A stretch of 19,465 bases of DNA. Origin: JAUVZF01 sp035529015 (lineage in GTDB: Bacteria; Planctomycetota; Phycisphaerae; FEN-1346). The notes under the pieces are model-generated. The model was not told the DNA's origin and did not search any database. It saw only the letters and a program-made list of their open reading frames with translations. Position 1 is the first letter of the stretch. The number at the start of each line of letters is the position of its first letter. Location of the stretch: NCBI GenBank assembly GCA_035529015.1, contig DATKXP010000283.1, positions 1 to 19,465 of the forward strand, in the 5' to 3' direction. Position numbers and translations under genes: made by a program. This document shows positions 1 to 6,898 of this stretch, one piece after another.

Positions 1-325
1 CGCCCTTCGATTGCTGGAACGCCTGCCAGCCGCCCTCCCCGTACGCTGCCAAAACGGCGTCGTGAAAGGCGTAACTGGCCTGGACCACCTCCATGAGCGC
101 GAGCGCCAGGACCAGTTCCTCCTCGCCCCCCACGAAGCACGCCAGGTACGCCGCCTTGTCGCCGGCGACGAGGGAGGCGTGCCAGTCGGCCAGGAGGGTG
201 CGCGGCCCGGCGGTGTCGGCGCCTGAAAGCCCTTGCGCGTCCGGCCTATCCGGATTCGGCCCGCAGCCGGCGAGATTCGAGGCAACCAGGATCGAGGCGA
301 TGACGTGTCTGCGGGCGGCGCGCAT
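1..325 (-). CDS. Small lipoprotein, 5' part only (runs off the left edge)
   Basis: An open frame begins at the ATG at 325-323 and continues without a stop to base 1, so 108 codons are visible and the C-terminus is missing. A strong Shine-Dalgarno (AAGGAG, about 5 nt before the ATG) supports the start. Residues 1-20 form a basic, hydrophobic lipoprotein signal ending in a lipobox (N-L-A-G-C) with the lipidated Cys at 21, so the product should be exported and membrane anchored. The mature part starts with a polar linker and then reads as amphipathic helix (segments like LLADWHASLVAGDKAAYLACF). This resembles the first helices of NTF2/SnoaL-like small domains, but that is only an impression. It reads in the same direction as the next gene upstream, with a 117-nt gap that makes co-transcription possible. 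No specific function can be assigned. Confidence 0.75.
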   Translation of the reverse strand, partial: MRAARRHVIASILVASNLAGCGPNPDRPDAQGLSGADTAGPRTLLADWHASLVAGDKAAYLACFVGGEEELVLALALMEVVQASYAFHDAVLAAYGEGGWQAFQQSKG

Positions 326-442
326 TCGTTTCTCCTTCCTGCGGGCGCAGATGCCCCTCCCACTTTAGACTCCGACGGTCGCCGCGCGGTTCGCAGGGAA
401 AGCCGTGCCGGCCGGTTGTGGCTCTTGCGACACGGTGTCCCG

Positions 443-1690
443 TCAATGGGCGCGCCGCATGATGCCCGGTTGGACTCGGATGGTTGGCGACCGTTTGGAC
501 TCGGACTTGACGAGTTTGGGACGTGGGGGCAAAGGAAGCGTGACCATGCGCTGACCGACCACCCAGGCCGAGTACTGCGGGTCGATTAACTGGGGCTGGG
601 CGACCGGAGCGGTAACATATCCGCCCTGGGGCTGGCCCGGCACTTGCGGCAGGGCAGGTGGCGGCGGTGGCGGCGCAGGTGGCGCCGGATACCGCTGCAA
701 CTGGCGGACGCGGGTCAGCAAGGCGGCTGGATCGTGGACCCAAGAGACCGTCCGGGTGCTCTGGTGGAGCGCCTGGATCTGCCGGATACACGTCTCTGCC
801 TTCGCGGCCTCGCGGTCAAGATTGGTAACGTTGGCGTTGTGCGTGTTAAAGATGGCCCAGTACGCCTTGGCGATTTGGAACGCGGCTTCGTTGCTGTATT
901 GAGGGCCTGGCCTCCAGGGCCAGACGTACCCGTGGTAGTAGGTCCAGTAGACCCTCTGGGGATGGTTGAGGAGAATCTTGGACCGCAAGGCGTCCATCTC
1001 GCTCAGATAGCTCTCGGCGGCGCGTGCAAGGGCGTTTTCCCGCGCCTGGGCCACCCGCCGGGTCATAGAGTCGGCCTTGGCCCCGTCGAGGATACGCAGT
1101 TCTGCCATCAGAGGGTCGCATTTGTCGAGTATCCTCGCGCCCGAGACGCCGGGTTGCTCGGCGGCAGCGACGATCACGCCCTCGATCGCGTTGGCAGCCT
1201 CGGCGGCCATCTCGCGAAAGGCGGCTTGGAGCACCGTCGGATCGTCCAGGCTCTTGGCCTGGTAGAGGCCATCGGGATGGGCGCGAAGGACCTTGGCGGT
1301 CAGGCGCCACCGGGCCTGTTCGTCATCGGGCAACTGGTTCGACGCCGCCTGCCTGGCGTATTCCAGTGCTTTCTCATAATCCTGGGCGGCCCGCGTGAAG
1401 GCTTTGCCCCGCAGGCCGATGTCACCGCGCAGGGCGTGCCCTTTCGCTTGGAAGCAGGGCACCGGGACCTTGTAGGCCAGCAGTTGCTCCGTTGCCTTCG
1501 CGGCACCTGCCAGGTCACCCGCCCCGTACCGTTCGAACGCCCGGCGATAGAGTTCGGCGGCCCGCTCCTCGGGCGAAGGCAGTTGGGCATCGGCTGCAGC
1601 GAGACGCCCCGCCGCCGTAGCGTGAAGGGCGATGAAAACCGCCGCCCACGCGACGGCCCGGCTGACCCTCGATCCGTGCAGAAAACTCAT
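443..1690 (-). CDS. Secreted TPR-like helical protein with proline-rich C-terminal region
   Basis: 415 aa from the ATG at 1690. The start is chosen because GAGGAG lies 7 nt upstream and the protein then opens with a signal peptide (R11 then AVAWAAVFIALHATAAG, likely cleaved near residue 33). The frame stays open upstream only through a TTG without these features. After the signal peptide, residues ~40-310 are almost entirely helical. The first part (RAAELYRRAFERYGAGDLAGAAKATEQL type text) has the spacing of tetratricopeptide repeats, followed by long alanine-rich helices. A tyrosine/tryptophan-rich patch (YWTYYHGYVWPWRPG) sits near residue 250. A proline run (PAPPAPPPPPPALPQVPGQ) near residue 335 leads into an extended basic tail. 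It is probably periplasmic or cell-surface. I do not recognise a named family; a scaffold or envelope role is only a guess. The short Cys content (no CxxC pairs) argues against metal binding. Confidence 0.8.
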   Translation of the reverse strand: MSFLHGSRVSRAVAWAAVFIALHATAAGRLAAADAQLPSPEERAAELYRRAFERYGAGDLAGAAKATEQLLAYKVPVPCFQAKGHALRGDIGLRGKAFTRAAQDYEKALEYARQAASNQLPDDEQARWRLTAKVLRAHPDGLYQAKSLDDPTVLQAAFREMAAEAANAIEGVIVAAAEQPGVSGARILDKCDPLMAELRILDGAKADSMTRRVAQARENALARAAESYLSEMDALRSKILLNHPQRVYWTYYHGYVWPWRPGPQYSNEAAFQIAKAYWAIFNTHNANVTNLDREAAKAETCIRQIQALHQSTRTVSWVHDPAALLTRVRQLQRYPAPPAPPPPPPALPQVPGQPQGGYVTAPVAQPQLIDPQYSAWVVGQRMVTLPLPPRPKLVKSESKRSPTIRVQPGIMRRAH

Positions 1691-1790
1691 CTTGAGGCTC
1701 CTCACACTGGAGTGGCAGATGCAAAGCACCATACGGGTCTGTATCTGGGCTGGCAAGGGTAAACCGGACCACCCGTTGGAGCCAGCCTAA

Positions 1791-1937
1791 CGCTACTTTG
1801 TCACCTTCGCATCGCCCCCCATGGGGATAGCGCGGTGGGCCACCCTGCCCACCGCGCGGCCGAGCCGCTCGGCGGCGGCCAGGATTAGCCGCCGCGCTAC
1901 CACTTGCCTGGATCGGAGCGAAGTTGACAAAGTAGCA
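1791..1937. mobile_element. MITE-like element with terminal inverted repeats
   Basis: The two ends, 1792-1810 (gctactttgtcaccttcgc) and 1918-1936 (gcgaagttgacaaagtagc), are inverted copies matching at 18 of 19 positions. Adding one unmatched base on each side, the element is flanked by CTAA at 1787-1790 and CTAA at 1938-1941, which looks like a 4-bp target duplication. Inside are two strong hairpins, 1830-1857 (10-bp arms, 8-nt loop) and 1872-1895 (8-bp arms, 8-nt loop), plus a small one at 1860-1872. There is no coding capacity worth noting. This is the structure of a miniature non-autonomous element or a paired REP (BIME-like) unit. No transposase is present in the window, and it sits cleanly between two genes. 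Confidence 0.55.
1830..1857. repeat. 28-bp palindrome, family copy 1
   Basis: The arms gcgcggtggg (1830-1839) and cccaccgcgc (1848-1857) are perfectly complementary and enclose an 8-base loop. The arm sequence, arm length and loop length match three other copies in this window (1947-1974 region, 9262-9289 and 9312-9339). The copy lies inside the MITE-like element. Confidence 0.7.
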
Positions 1938-1942
1938 CTAAG

Positions 1943-1978
1943 TGAAGCGCGGCGGGCCGTGCGACCCGCCGCGCTTCA
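1943..1978. terminator. GC-rich stem-loop 3' of the LTxxQ gene; family copy 2
   Basis: A perfect 14-bp stem (tgaagcgcggcggg at 1943-1956 with cccgccgcgcttca at 1965-1978) closes an 8-base loop. It begins 30 nt beyond the stop codon of the minus-strand gene ending at 2009, where a terminator is expected. There is no U-tract on either side, so it may be a factor-assisted terminator or an mRNA 3'-end stabiliser rather than a classical intrinsic terminator. The core 10+8+10 shares the palindrome family consensus. Confidence 0.55.
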
Positions 1979-2008
1979 TGATTGCCGTACCCGCCGTCTG
2001 TGCGTCGT

Positions 2009-2716
2009 CTACTTGGCGGCCTTTTCCTTGGCGGGCTTCTTGTCGGGCTTTGGTTTGGGCTCGGGTTTCTTCTGGAGCGTCTCGCGCTGCGCGGCCGTCA
2101 GGACGTTTTCCTCGATCGTCTGGCGGAGTTTCTTGTCGGCCTCGCGGGCCTTGTTGCGGGCGTCCTTGTCCTCGCTGCGCAGACCGGCCAGGTCGCCGGC
2201 GGCAGCGGCGGCAAGGTCCCTGATCTTCGTCTGCTGCTCCTCGGCCAGGTCGGTCCGCTTGTACCGGCCCATGAGCGTCCGGTAGACGCGGAACCCCTCC
2301 CACTTGGCCTTCTGCTCGGGGGTCAGGACGGCGAGGATGGCGGCCATGGTGTCGGTTTCGATCTTGCTGCGGCCCTCTTCAAGGGCCTTGAGGTCGTCGC
2401 GGGCCTTTTTGGCGGCGTCCTCGTCCTTGGCCTCGCGGGCCTTCTTGTAGGCCTCGCGCAGGGCGCTGGCCTTGTCGCCGTTGGCCTCCATCCAGGCCTT
2501 CTGGGCCTCGACGCGGGCCTTGACCTTGGCCTCGAGGTCGGCCTTCTGCTGGTCCGTCAGTTCGCACTGGCTGGCCATGATGGCGTACTCGCCGCGCAGG
2601 GCGCTGGCGTCGCGCCCCGGCTTCTTGCCCTTGGCGGCCTTCTCGGCGGCCAGGATCGGCGAGGCCGCCAGCACCACCACCGCCAGCCCCAATAGCAACC
2701 ACATGACACGTTTCAT
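2009..2716 (-). CDS. Secreted LTxxQ-repeat (Spy/CpxP-like) helical protein
   Basis: 235 aa from the ATG at 2716, with GGAG 9 nt upstream. Residues 1-23 are a clear signal peptide (MKRVM then a run of L/V/A, cleavage near ILA-AEK), so the protein is exported. The mature chain is highly charged and almost all helix. It carries LTxxQ-type motifs at residues 53-57 (LTDQQ), 131-135 (LTPEQ), 157-161 (degenerate LAEEQ) and 206-210 (LTAAQ), each followed by a helix. Such motifs mark Spy/CpxP-type periplasmic proteins, which sense envelope stress or chaperone misfolded proteins in other bacteria; that role is inferred here from motif only. The last ~20 residues are a lysine/proline tail (KPEPKPKPDKK). 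It is transcribed away from the phosphofructokinase gene across a shared control region. A weak minus-strand -10 (CATAAT, 2856-2851) might serve it. Confidence 0.85.
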   Translation of the reverse strand: MKRVMWLLLGLAVVVLAASPILAAEKAAKGKKPGRDASALRGEYAIMASQCELTDQQKADLEAKVKARVEAQKAWMEANGDKASALREAYKKAREAKDEDAAKKARDDLKALEEGRSKIETDTMAAILAVLTPEQKAKWEGFRVYRTLMGRYKRTDLAEEQQTKIRDLAAAAAGDLAGLRSEDKDARNKAREADKKLRQTIEENVLTAAQRETLQKKPEPKPKPDKKPAKEKAAK

Positions 2717-2878
2717 CGCCGTATTCTCCAGGCGGCCCCTGATCGCGTGGGTCTTCGTCCTTGGGCCGCGCGGCGCGAAGACCTCGTCCCCGACCGGCCG
2801 AACCGGCGCCGGCCCGGCCGGCGGGTGGGTAATTGAACACGTAAGGACGTATTATGTTTCGGGCGGTCTACGGCCTGC

Positions 2879-2907
2879 AACGGAAAAACGGTCGCCCCTT
2901 TTCCGTT
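2879..2907. promoter_or_regulatory. Inverted repeat abutting the pfkA -35 box (candidate operator)
   Basis: The arms aacggaaaa (2879-2887) and ttttccgtt (2899-2907) are perfect 9-bp inverted copies separated by 11 bases. The right arm touches the first base of the TTGACG box. Position and symmetry suit a dimeric regulator binding site. It could also form an RNA hairpin if transcribed from further upstream. The regulator is unknown. Confidence 0.4.
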
Positions 2908-2934
2908 TGACGCTTCACCCCGGCCACGTAGAAT
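2907..2934 (+). promoter_or_regulatory. Sigma-70-type promoter for pfkA
   Basis: TTGACG (2907-2912) and TAGAAT (2929-2934) each match the consensus at 5 of 6 positions and are 16 bp apart. Transcription would start near 2941, leaving a leader of about 100 nt that contains the 6-bp hairpin at 2955-2970. Confidence 0.5.
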
Positions 2935-3042
2935 CGCGCCCAACGCGGAAGGGCTGCCCGTTTGCGGGCATGCCTGGTGCACCGAGACGCAGGCGGGGGC
3001 GGAGCGCCGCGGCACCCCGGTACCCTTGATGGAGGCCACCGC

Positions 3043-4149
3043 ATGCCAACGACCAACGCCATCCGCATCGGCATCCTGACCGGCGGGGGCGATTGCCCGG
3101 GCCTCAACGCCGTCATCCGGGCCGTCGCCAAGACCCTCATGCACCGGCAGGGGGCCGAACTCGTCGGATTCCTCGACGGCTACGACGGCCTCGTGACCGA
3201 CCGCACGTTGCCGATCGAGTGGGAGACCGTCTCGAACATCCTGACCCAGGGCGGCACGATCCTCGGCACCAGCAACACCGCCAACCCCTTCGAGTGGGCC
3301 GAGAGGCAGGGCGACGAGGTCGTCACCAGCGACCGAAGCGCCGACGCCCTGGCCGTCATCGAGAAGCACCGTCTCGACGGCCTCGTCGTCATCGGCGGCG
3401 ACGGGTCGATGGCCATCGCCGGGGGGCTGGCCAAACTCGGCGTTCCCATCGTTGGCGTGCCCAAGACGATCGACAACGACGTGCCGGGAACGGAACTGAC
3501 GTTCGGCTTCCAGTCGGCCATGGCGGTGGCGACCGATGCCCTCGACCGTCTGCACACCACCGCCAGCGCCCATCATCGCGTGATGGTGGCCGAGGTCATG
3601 GGCCGCTACGCGGGCTGGCTGGCCCTGGGCGCGGGAATCGCCGGGGGGGCCGACGTCGTCCTGATTCCCGAGATCCCGTTCCAGTGGGAATCGGTATTCG
3701 ACGCCTGCCGCCGGCGGGCTGAAAAAGGCAAGCGGTTCAGCATCATCTGCGTGGCCGAGGGTGCGCGGCCGGAAGGCGGCGAGATGGTCATCCAACGCCG
3801 CGTCGAAGGCAGCCCCGACCCCGTCCGCCTGGGCGGCGTCGGACGCCTGGTGGCCGGGAGCATCGAGCAGGGCACCGGCGTCGAGTCCCGCGCGACCGTG
3901 CTGGGGTACGTCCAGCGCGGCGGCAGCCCGTGCCCGTTCGACCGGGTCTTTGCGACGAGTCTGGGTTACAGGGCCGCCCAACTGGTGGCCGGCGGGAACT
4001 GGGGCCGCATGGCCTCCTGGCAGAAGGGCCGCCTGACCGACGTGGCCGTCGCCGACGTCGCCGGCGGCTGCCGCACCGTGCCCCTCGACGATCCGCTCCT
4101 TGCCATCGCCCGCGGTGTGGGCACGAGTTTCGGGGAGCAGGGCGATTGA
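3043..4149 (+). CDS. pfkA: 6-phosphofructokinase (PfkA family)
   Basis: 368 aa. The start is the ATG at 3043 preceded by GGAGG with 7-nt spacing; the frame upstream of it is open but not protein-like. The enzyme phosphorylates fructose 6-phosphate to fructose 1,6-bisphosphate in the cytoplasm, the committing step of glycolysis. Family signatures are in order: GGGDCPGLNAVIR (residues 14-26, phosphoryl-donor loop), IGGDGSM (117-123), PKTIDND (140-146, with D144 as the expected catalytic base), MGRYAGWLA (186-194) and IPE (208-210). Length fits the family. Donor choice is not obvious. G121 (equivalent to G104 of E. coli PfkA) is the ATP-type residue, but K141 (equivalent to G124) is the residue usual in pyrophosphate enzymes. 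This G/K mixture is known from actinobacterial-type ATP-PFKs of the mixed-substrate group, so ATP is my first guess. It is a single-gene unit with its own promoter, convergent with the menaquinone operon. Confidence 0.93.
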   Translation: MPTTNAIRIGILTGGGDCPGLNAVIRAVAKTLMHRQGAELVGFLDGYDGLVTDRTLPIEWETVSNILTQGGTILGTSNTANPFEWAERQGDEVVTSDRSADALAVIEKHRLDGLVVIGGDGSMAIAGGLAKLGVPIVGVPKTIDNDVPGTELTFGFQSAMAVATDALDRLHTTASAHHRVMVAEVMGRYAGWLALGAGIAGGADVVLIPEIPFQWESVFDACRRRAEKGKRFSIICVAEGARPEGGEMVIQRRVEGSPDPVRLGGVGRLVAGSIEQGTGVESRATVLGYVQRGGSPCPFDRVFATSLGYRAAQLVAGGNWGRMASWQKGRLTDVAVADVAGGCRTVPLDDPLLAIARGVGTSFGEQGD

Positions 4150-4170
4150 GCCCGGTGCGCCCCGATCGAG

Positions 4171-4190
4171 CCCGCCGTGGAAGCGGCGGG
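4171..4190. terminator. Candidate bidirectional terminator between convergent units
   Basis: The stem cccgccg (4171-4177) / cggcggg (4184-4190) with a 6-base loop lies 22 nt after the pfkA stop. It is also about 105 nt beyond the end of the convergent menaquinone operon. Only a TTAT follows on the plus strand, so the assignment rests mainly on position. The rest of 4150-4296 shows nothing else. Confidence 0.35.
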
Positions 4191-4296
4191 TTATGCACGA
4201 AGGGCGGCCCGAGCCGCATGCCGGATGGAAGTGCCCGGCCGCTCTCCCAACGGGACGCTGCGCGCCACGGCCGGCTCGAAAGGCGCCTTGCCGATC

Positions 4297-4791
4297 CTAC
4301 GGCCCGGGCACGGCCGACTCGGACCGCGTGCGGAAGTGGAAGGCGGCCCGGGCGGTGCCGGTGTTGCTGAAGGCACGGACCGACCAGCGGTACCACGTGT
4401 TGGCCTTGAGTTGGCCGGTGTCGGTGACCGCGCCCGTCAGGACGGAGCCGGCCGGGGGATCCCAGGGATTGAGGGCCTCCGGACTCTCGGCGTGCAGGCC
4501 GCTCGCGAACGCCACCCGCTTCTCGCGGCCCTCGTCCTGGACGGGCCGGTCGCCGTCGCCGGCCTCCGCCAGGGCAAACGAGACGAGCCTCGGGTCGGCA
4601 ACCTGCGGGGGCAGTTTCCACGTGAAGGCGGGGCGGCGCGTCACCTCCTCGGCCATGTCGCGCGGCTGCAGGGCGATGATCTCCGTCTGGGTCGCCGGCG
4701 GCGTCTCGGGCGGTGCCGCGGAGGGGCCGGAGTCACAGCCGATCGCCAGGGCGACGGCGGCAAGCACGGCGGTGGCGGGCCATCGGTTCAT
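4297..4791 (-). CDS. Small lipoprotein with fibronectin type III-like domain
   Basis: 164 aa if started at the ATG at 4791-4789, which overlaps the mqnE stop in an ATGA arrangement. An in-frame ATG at 4809 would add six residues. The N-terminus is a lipoprotein signal (MNRWPATAVLAAVALAIGC, lipidated Cys at 19) followed by a Pro/Ala/Thr linker. Residues ~40-160 look like one beta-sandwich. PAFTWKLP opens a strand and a later NTWYRWSVRAFSNTGTA segment has the Y-x-W-x-V-x-A pattern of fibronectin type III folds. It is the last gene of the menaquinone operon and translationally coupled to mqnE. Its role is unknown; its place in the operon suggests a part in the envelope rather than catalysis. No catalytic or metal motif is visible. 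Confidence 0.8.
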   Translation of the reverse strand: MNRWPATAVLAAVALAIGCDSGPSAAPPETPPATQTEIIALQPRDMAEEVTRRPAFTWKLPPQVADPRLVSFALAEAGDGDRPVQDEGREKRVAFASGLHAESPEALNPWDPPAGSVLTGAVTDTGQLKANTWYRWSVRAFSNTGTARAAFHFRTRSESAVPGP

Positions 4792-5978
4792 GCGGGAACC
4801 CTTTCCCATTGCCTGAGTTCCCGGCCGCGTTCGATGCGGCGGTACAGCGTGTCGCGCTCAACGGGCTCGCACCCGGCCCCGCGCACCAACGCCACCAGGT
4901 CGGCGATGGTCAGGCGCTCGGGCGTGCGGGCGCCGGCCGCGTGCGTGATCTCCTCGCGGATGACCGTGCCGTCGACGTCGTCGGCCCCGAACCGAAGGGC
5001 CACCTGCGCCAGGTCCGGGCCGAGCATGATCCAGAACGCCTTCATGTGCGGCACGTTGTCGAGGAGCAGGCGGGCGGCGGCCATCGTCTTGAGGTCGTCC
5101 ACGGCGGTCGGGCCCGGCAGGTCCGCGAAGCCGGTGCCCTTCGGATGGAACGGCAGCGGGATGAACGCCGCCAGTCCCCCCGTCTCATCCTGCAGGTCCC
5201 GCAGGGCCAGCAGATGGTCCACCCGGTGGGCCGGCGACTCGACGTGGCCGTACAGCATGGTCGCGTTGGTCGGAATGCCGAGGCCGTGGGCCTGCCGCTG
5301 GACGTCGATCCACTCGGCGCCCGAGATCTTGTTCGGGCAGATCCGCTGCCGCACGGCGGGGTCGAAGATCTCGGCCCCGCCGCCGGGGAGGCCGGAAAGG
5401 CCCGCCGCCTTCAGCCGCGCGAGGACGTCGGCGACCGGAAGGCCCGATTGCTTCGCGGCGTAGGCCACCTCGACGGCCGTCAGCGCCTGGAGGCACACCT
5501 CGGGGAACGCCTCGTGCAGGCGGCCGAGCATGTCGAGGAAGAAGTCGAGGCCGACGTCCGGATGCAGCCCGCCGACGATGTGGATCTCGGTCGCCCCGGC
5601 CTCGACGTCAGGCGCGACACGGTCGAGGATCTCGTCGATCGTCAGCAGATACCCGCGCTCGTCTTGCGGGTCGGCCCAGAAGGCGCAGAGCGGGCACTGG
5701 TTCACGCAGCAGTTGGTGTAGTTGACGTGGGTGTTGGCGCAGTACCAGGTGGCGAGTCCGTGTTTGGCCTGCCGCACGCGGTCGGCCAGGGCGCCGACGG
5801 CCAGGAGGTCGGTCGCCTCGAACAGGGCGAGCCCGTCGTCGCGCGAGAGGCGCTCGCCGGCTGCCACCTTACCCTCGATGGCGGCCAGGCGGTCCGAGAG
5901 GAGTTGTGCGTGGCGGGTGTGGAGATCCGCCGCGCTCACACGCGGAGGCACTTCGCTCGAACCGCTTCGATCGCTCAC
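4788..5978 (-). CDS. mqnE: Aminofutalosine synthase MqnE (radical SAM)
   Basis: 396 aa from the GTG at 5978, which overlaps the stop of the preceding prenyltransferase as GTGA. The same frame is open far upstream but is not protein-like there. MqnE joins the enolpyruvyl benzoate made by MqnA to S-adenosylmethionine to give 6-amino-6-deoxyfutalosine, in the futalosine route to menaquinone. The radical-SAM cluster motif is C91-x3-C95-x2-C98 within NCCVNQCPLCAFWA. Family text follows: IHIVGGLHPD (~135), GLSGLPGGGAEIF (~200), ICPNKISGAEW, TNATMLYGHVE and AFIPLPFHPKGT. The GGGAEIF and TNATMLYGH blocks separate MqnE from MqnC and from CofG/CofH-like relatives, although MqnC is the closest alternative. 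The ~20-residue N-terminal extension before the conserved region is a little longer than usual. mqnA, mqnC and mqnD are not in this window. Confidence 0.92.
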   Translation of the reverse strand: MSDRSGSSEVPPRVSAADLHTRHAQLLSDRLAAIEGKVAAGERLSRDDGLALFEATDLLAVGALADRVRQAKHGLATWYCANTHVNYTNCCVNQCPLCAFWADPQDERGYLLTIDEILDRVAPDVEAGATEIHIVGGLHPDVGLDFFLDMLGRLHEAFPEVCLQALTAVEVAYAAKQSGLPVADVLARLKAAGLSGLPGGGAEIFDPAVRQRICPNKISGAEWIDVQRQAHGLGIPTNATMLYGHVESPAHRVDHLLALRDLQDETGGLAAFIPLPFHPKGTGFADLPGPTAVDDLKTMAAARLLLDNVPHMKAFWIMLGPDLAQVALRFGADDVDGTVIREEITHAAGARTPERLTIADLVALVRGAGCEPVERDTLYRRIERGRELRQWERVPA

Positions 5979-6898
5979 GGCAGCAGTCTCGCACCGGGTC
6001 CCAGGACGACGTCGAGGACGACCCCCGCCAGCCACATCATACTGACGGCGACGTTCGTGGGGAAGAAGGCGGCGGCGATCCGCTCCGGGCCGGCGCGGCG
6101 AAGGCGAATGTGCTGAATCAGGAGCGTCAGGGCGATGACGTCCAGGGCAAAGCCGCTCATGTCGCCGAGAACCGGCGTCTTGCCGGGCTGACCGTCGTAG
6201 AAGATCGCGTTCGTCAGCAACAGGATCGTCACCAGGTGTGACCCGATCGCCACCCACCTGGCTCCCCGCGGTCCCAGCCGCGCAGGCACGCTGTGCAGGC
6301 CCTCGCGCCGGTCCACCTCCATGTCCTGGAGGGCGTAGAGGATGTCGAAGCCGGCGGTCCAGAAGAGGACGCCGCCGCCGATGAGGATTGGCAGGAGGTC
6401 CAGTTCCGCCCGCAGGGCGATCCACACGCCCACCGGCGCCAGACCCAGGCACAGGCCCAGGAGCCAATGCGTGAGCACCGTGACCCGCTTCGTCCACGAG
6501 TAGCCGAACAGGACCACGAGGAACGCCGGCGCCAGGATCCCCGGCCACGGGTTCCCGCGAAGCGGAACGAAGAGCCACGCCAGGCCGAGCAGCGCCGCGC
6601 CGCTCAGAATCGTCATGGCGAGCGCTCCGCGGCGCGAGAGTCGGCCGGCCGGAATGGCGCGGTCGGCGGTCCGCGGGTTGCGGGCGTCGAGCACGGCGTC
6701 GGCCACGCGGTTCATGCCCATGGCCGCCGTCCGGGCCGCCACCATGCACGCCACCAGCAGCGCCATCGACCACCCGTCCGGGCACGGCGGCTCGGCCACC
6801 AGCGCCGTTCCCAGCGCGAAGGGCAGCGCAAAGAGAGTGTGGCTGAGGCGGATCGTCCGGCCGAATTCCAGGAGTTGGCGCGTTAGGGGCGGTCGCAT
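5975..6898 (-). CDS. mqnP: UbiA-family prenyltransferase of menaquinone synthesis (MqnP-like)
   Basis: 307 aa from the ATG at 6898, overlapping the end of ubiX by 16 nt and itself overlapping mqnE by 4 nt. The polytopic membrane protein (about eight hydrophobic segments) transfers a polyprenyl chain to an aromatic acid. The first Asp-rich motif is N63-R-x2-D67-x3-D71-x2-N74 (NRVADAVLDARNPRT). The second is D185...Y188-x2-Q-D192-x3-D196 (QDMEVDRREGLHSVPARLG). Both bind the Mg-diphosphate of the prenyl donor. This is the 4-hydroxybenzoate-octaprenyltransferase-like subfamily. In an operon with MqnE, UbiX, UbiD and UbiE the natural substrate is 1,4-dihydroxy-6-naphthoate (the MqnP role) rather than 4-hydroxybenzoate; that part is inferred from context. 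Confidence 0.9.
   Translation of the reverse strand: MRPPLTRQLLEFGRTIRLSHTLFALPFALGTALVAEPPCPDGWSMALLVACMVAARTAAMGMNRVADAVLDARNPRTADRAIPAGRLSRRGALAMTILSGAALLGLAWLFVPLRGNPWPGILAPAFLVVLFGYSWTKRVTVLTHWLLGLCLGLAPVGVWIALRAELDLLPILIGGGVLFWTAGFDILYALQDMEVDRREGLHSVPARLGPRGARWVAIGSHLVTILLLTNAIFYDGQPGKTPVLGDMSGFALDVIALTLLIQHIRLRRAGPERIAAAFFPTNVAVSMMWLAGVVLDVVLGPGARLLP

Larger units (their letters stand above)
2717..3042. other. Divergent control region between LTxxQ gene and pfkA
   Basis: 326 bases without a gene. It holds the ribosome site of the minus gene, a very GC-rich stretch with overlapping CCGGCC palindromes (about 2775-2822), an AT-richer patch (2831-2860), an inverted repeat (2879-2907), a sigma-70-like promoter facing right (2907-2934), a small 5'-leader hairpin (2955-2970: TGCCCG, TTTG, CGGGCA) and the GGAGG ribosome site for pfkA (3031-3035). 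No convincing ORF is present. Confidence 0.6.

Noticed and set aside
2833..2855. TTGAAC ... TATTAT as a plus-strand promoter
   Set aside because: The spacing is only 11 bp, too short for a sigma-70 promoter; the boxes at 2907-2934 fit much better.
2962..3042. Upstream TTG start for pfkA adding 27 residues
   Set aside because: The added residues precede the conserved PFK N-terminus, and the ATG at 3043 has a GGAGG at ideal spacing.
4713..6116. Plus-strand open frame of ~467 codons across mqnE
   Set aside because: It lies opposite mqnE, whose frame has the CxxxCxxC cluster and family blocks; the plus frame shows no recognisable motif.
5979..6785. mqnE frame remains open for 269 codons upstream of the chosen GTG
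   Set aside because: This stretch is fully covered by the prenyltransferase gene in another frame and is Arg/Pro/Gly-rich. The GTGA overlap marks the real start.
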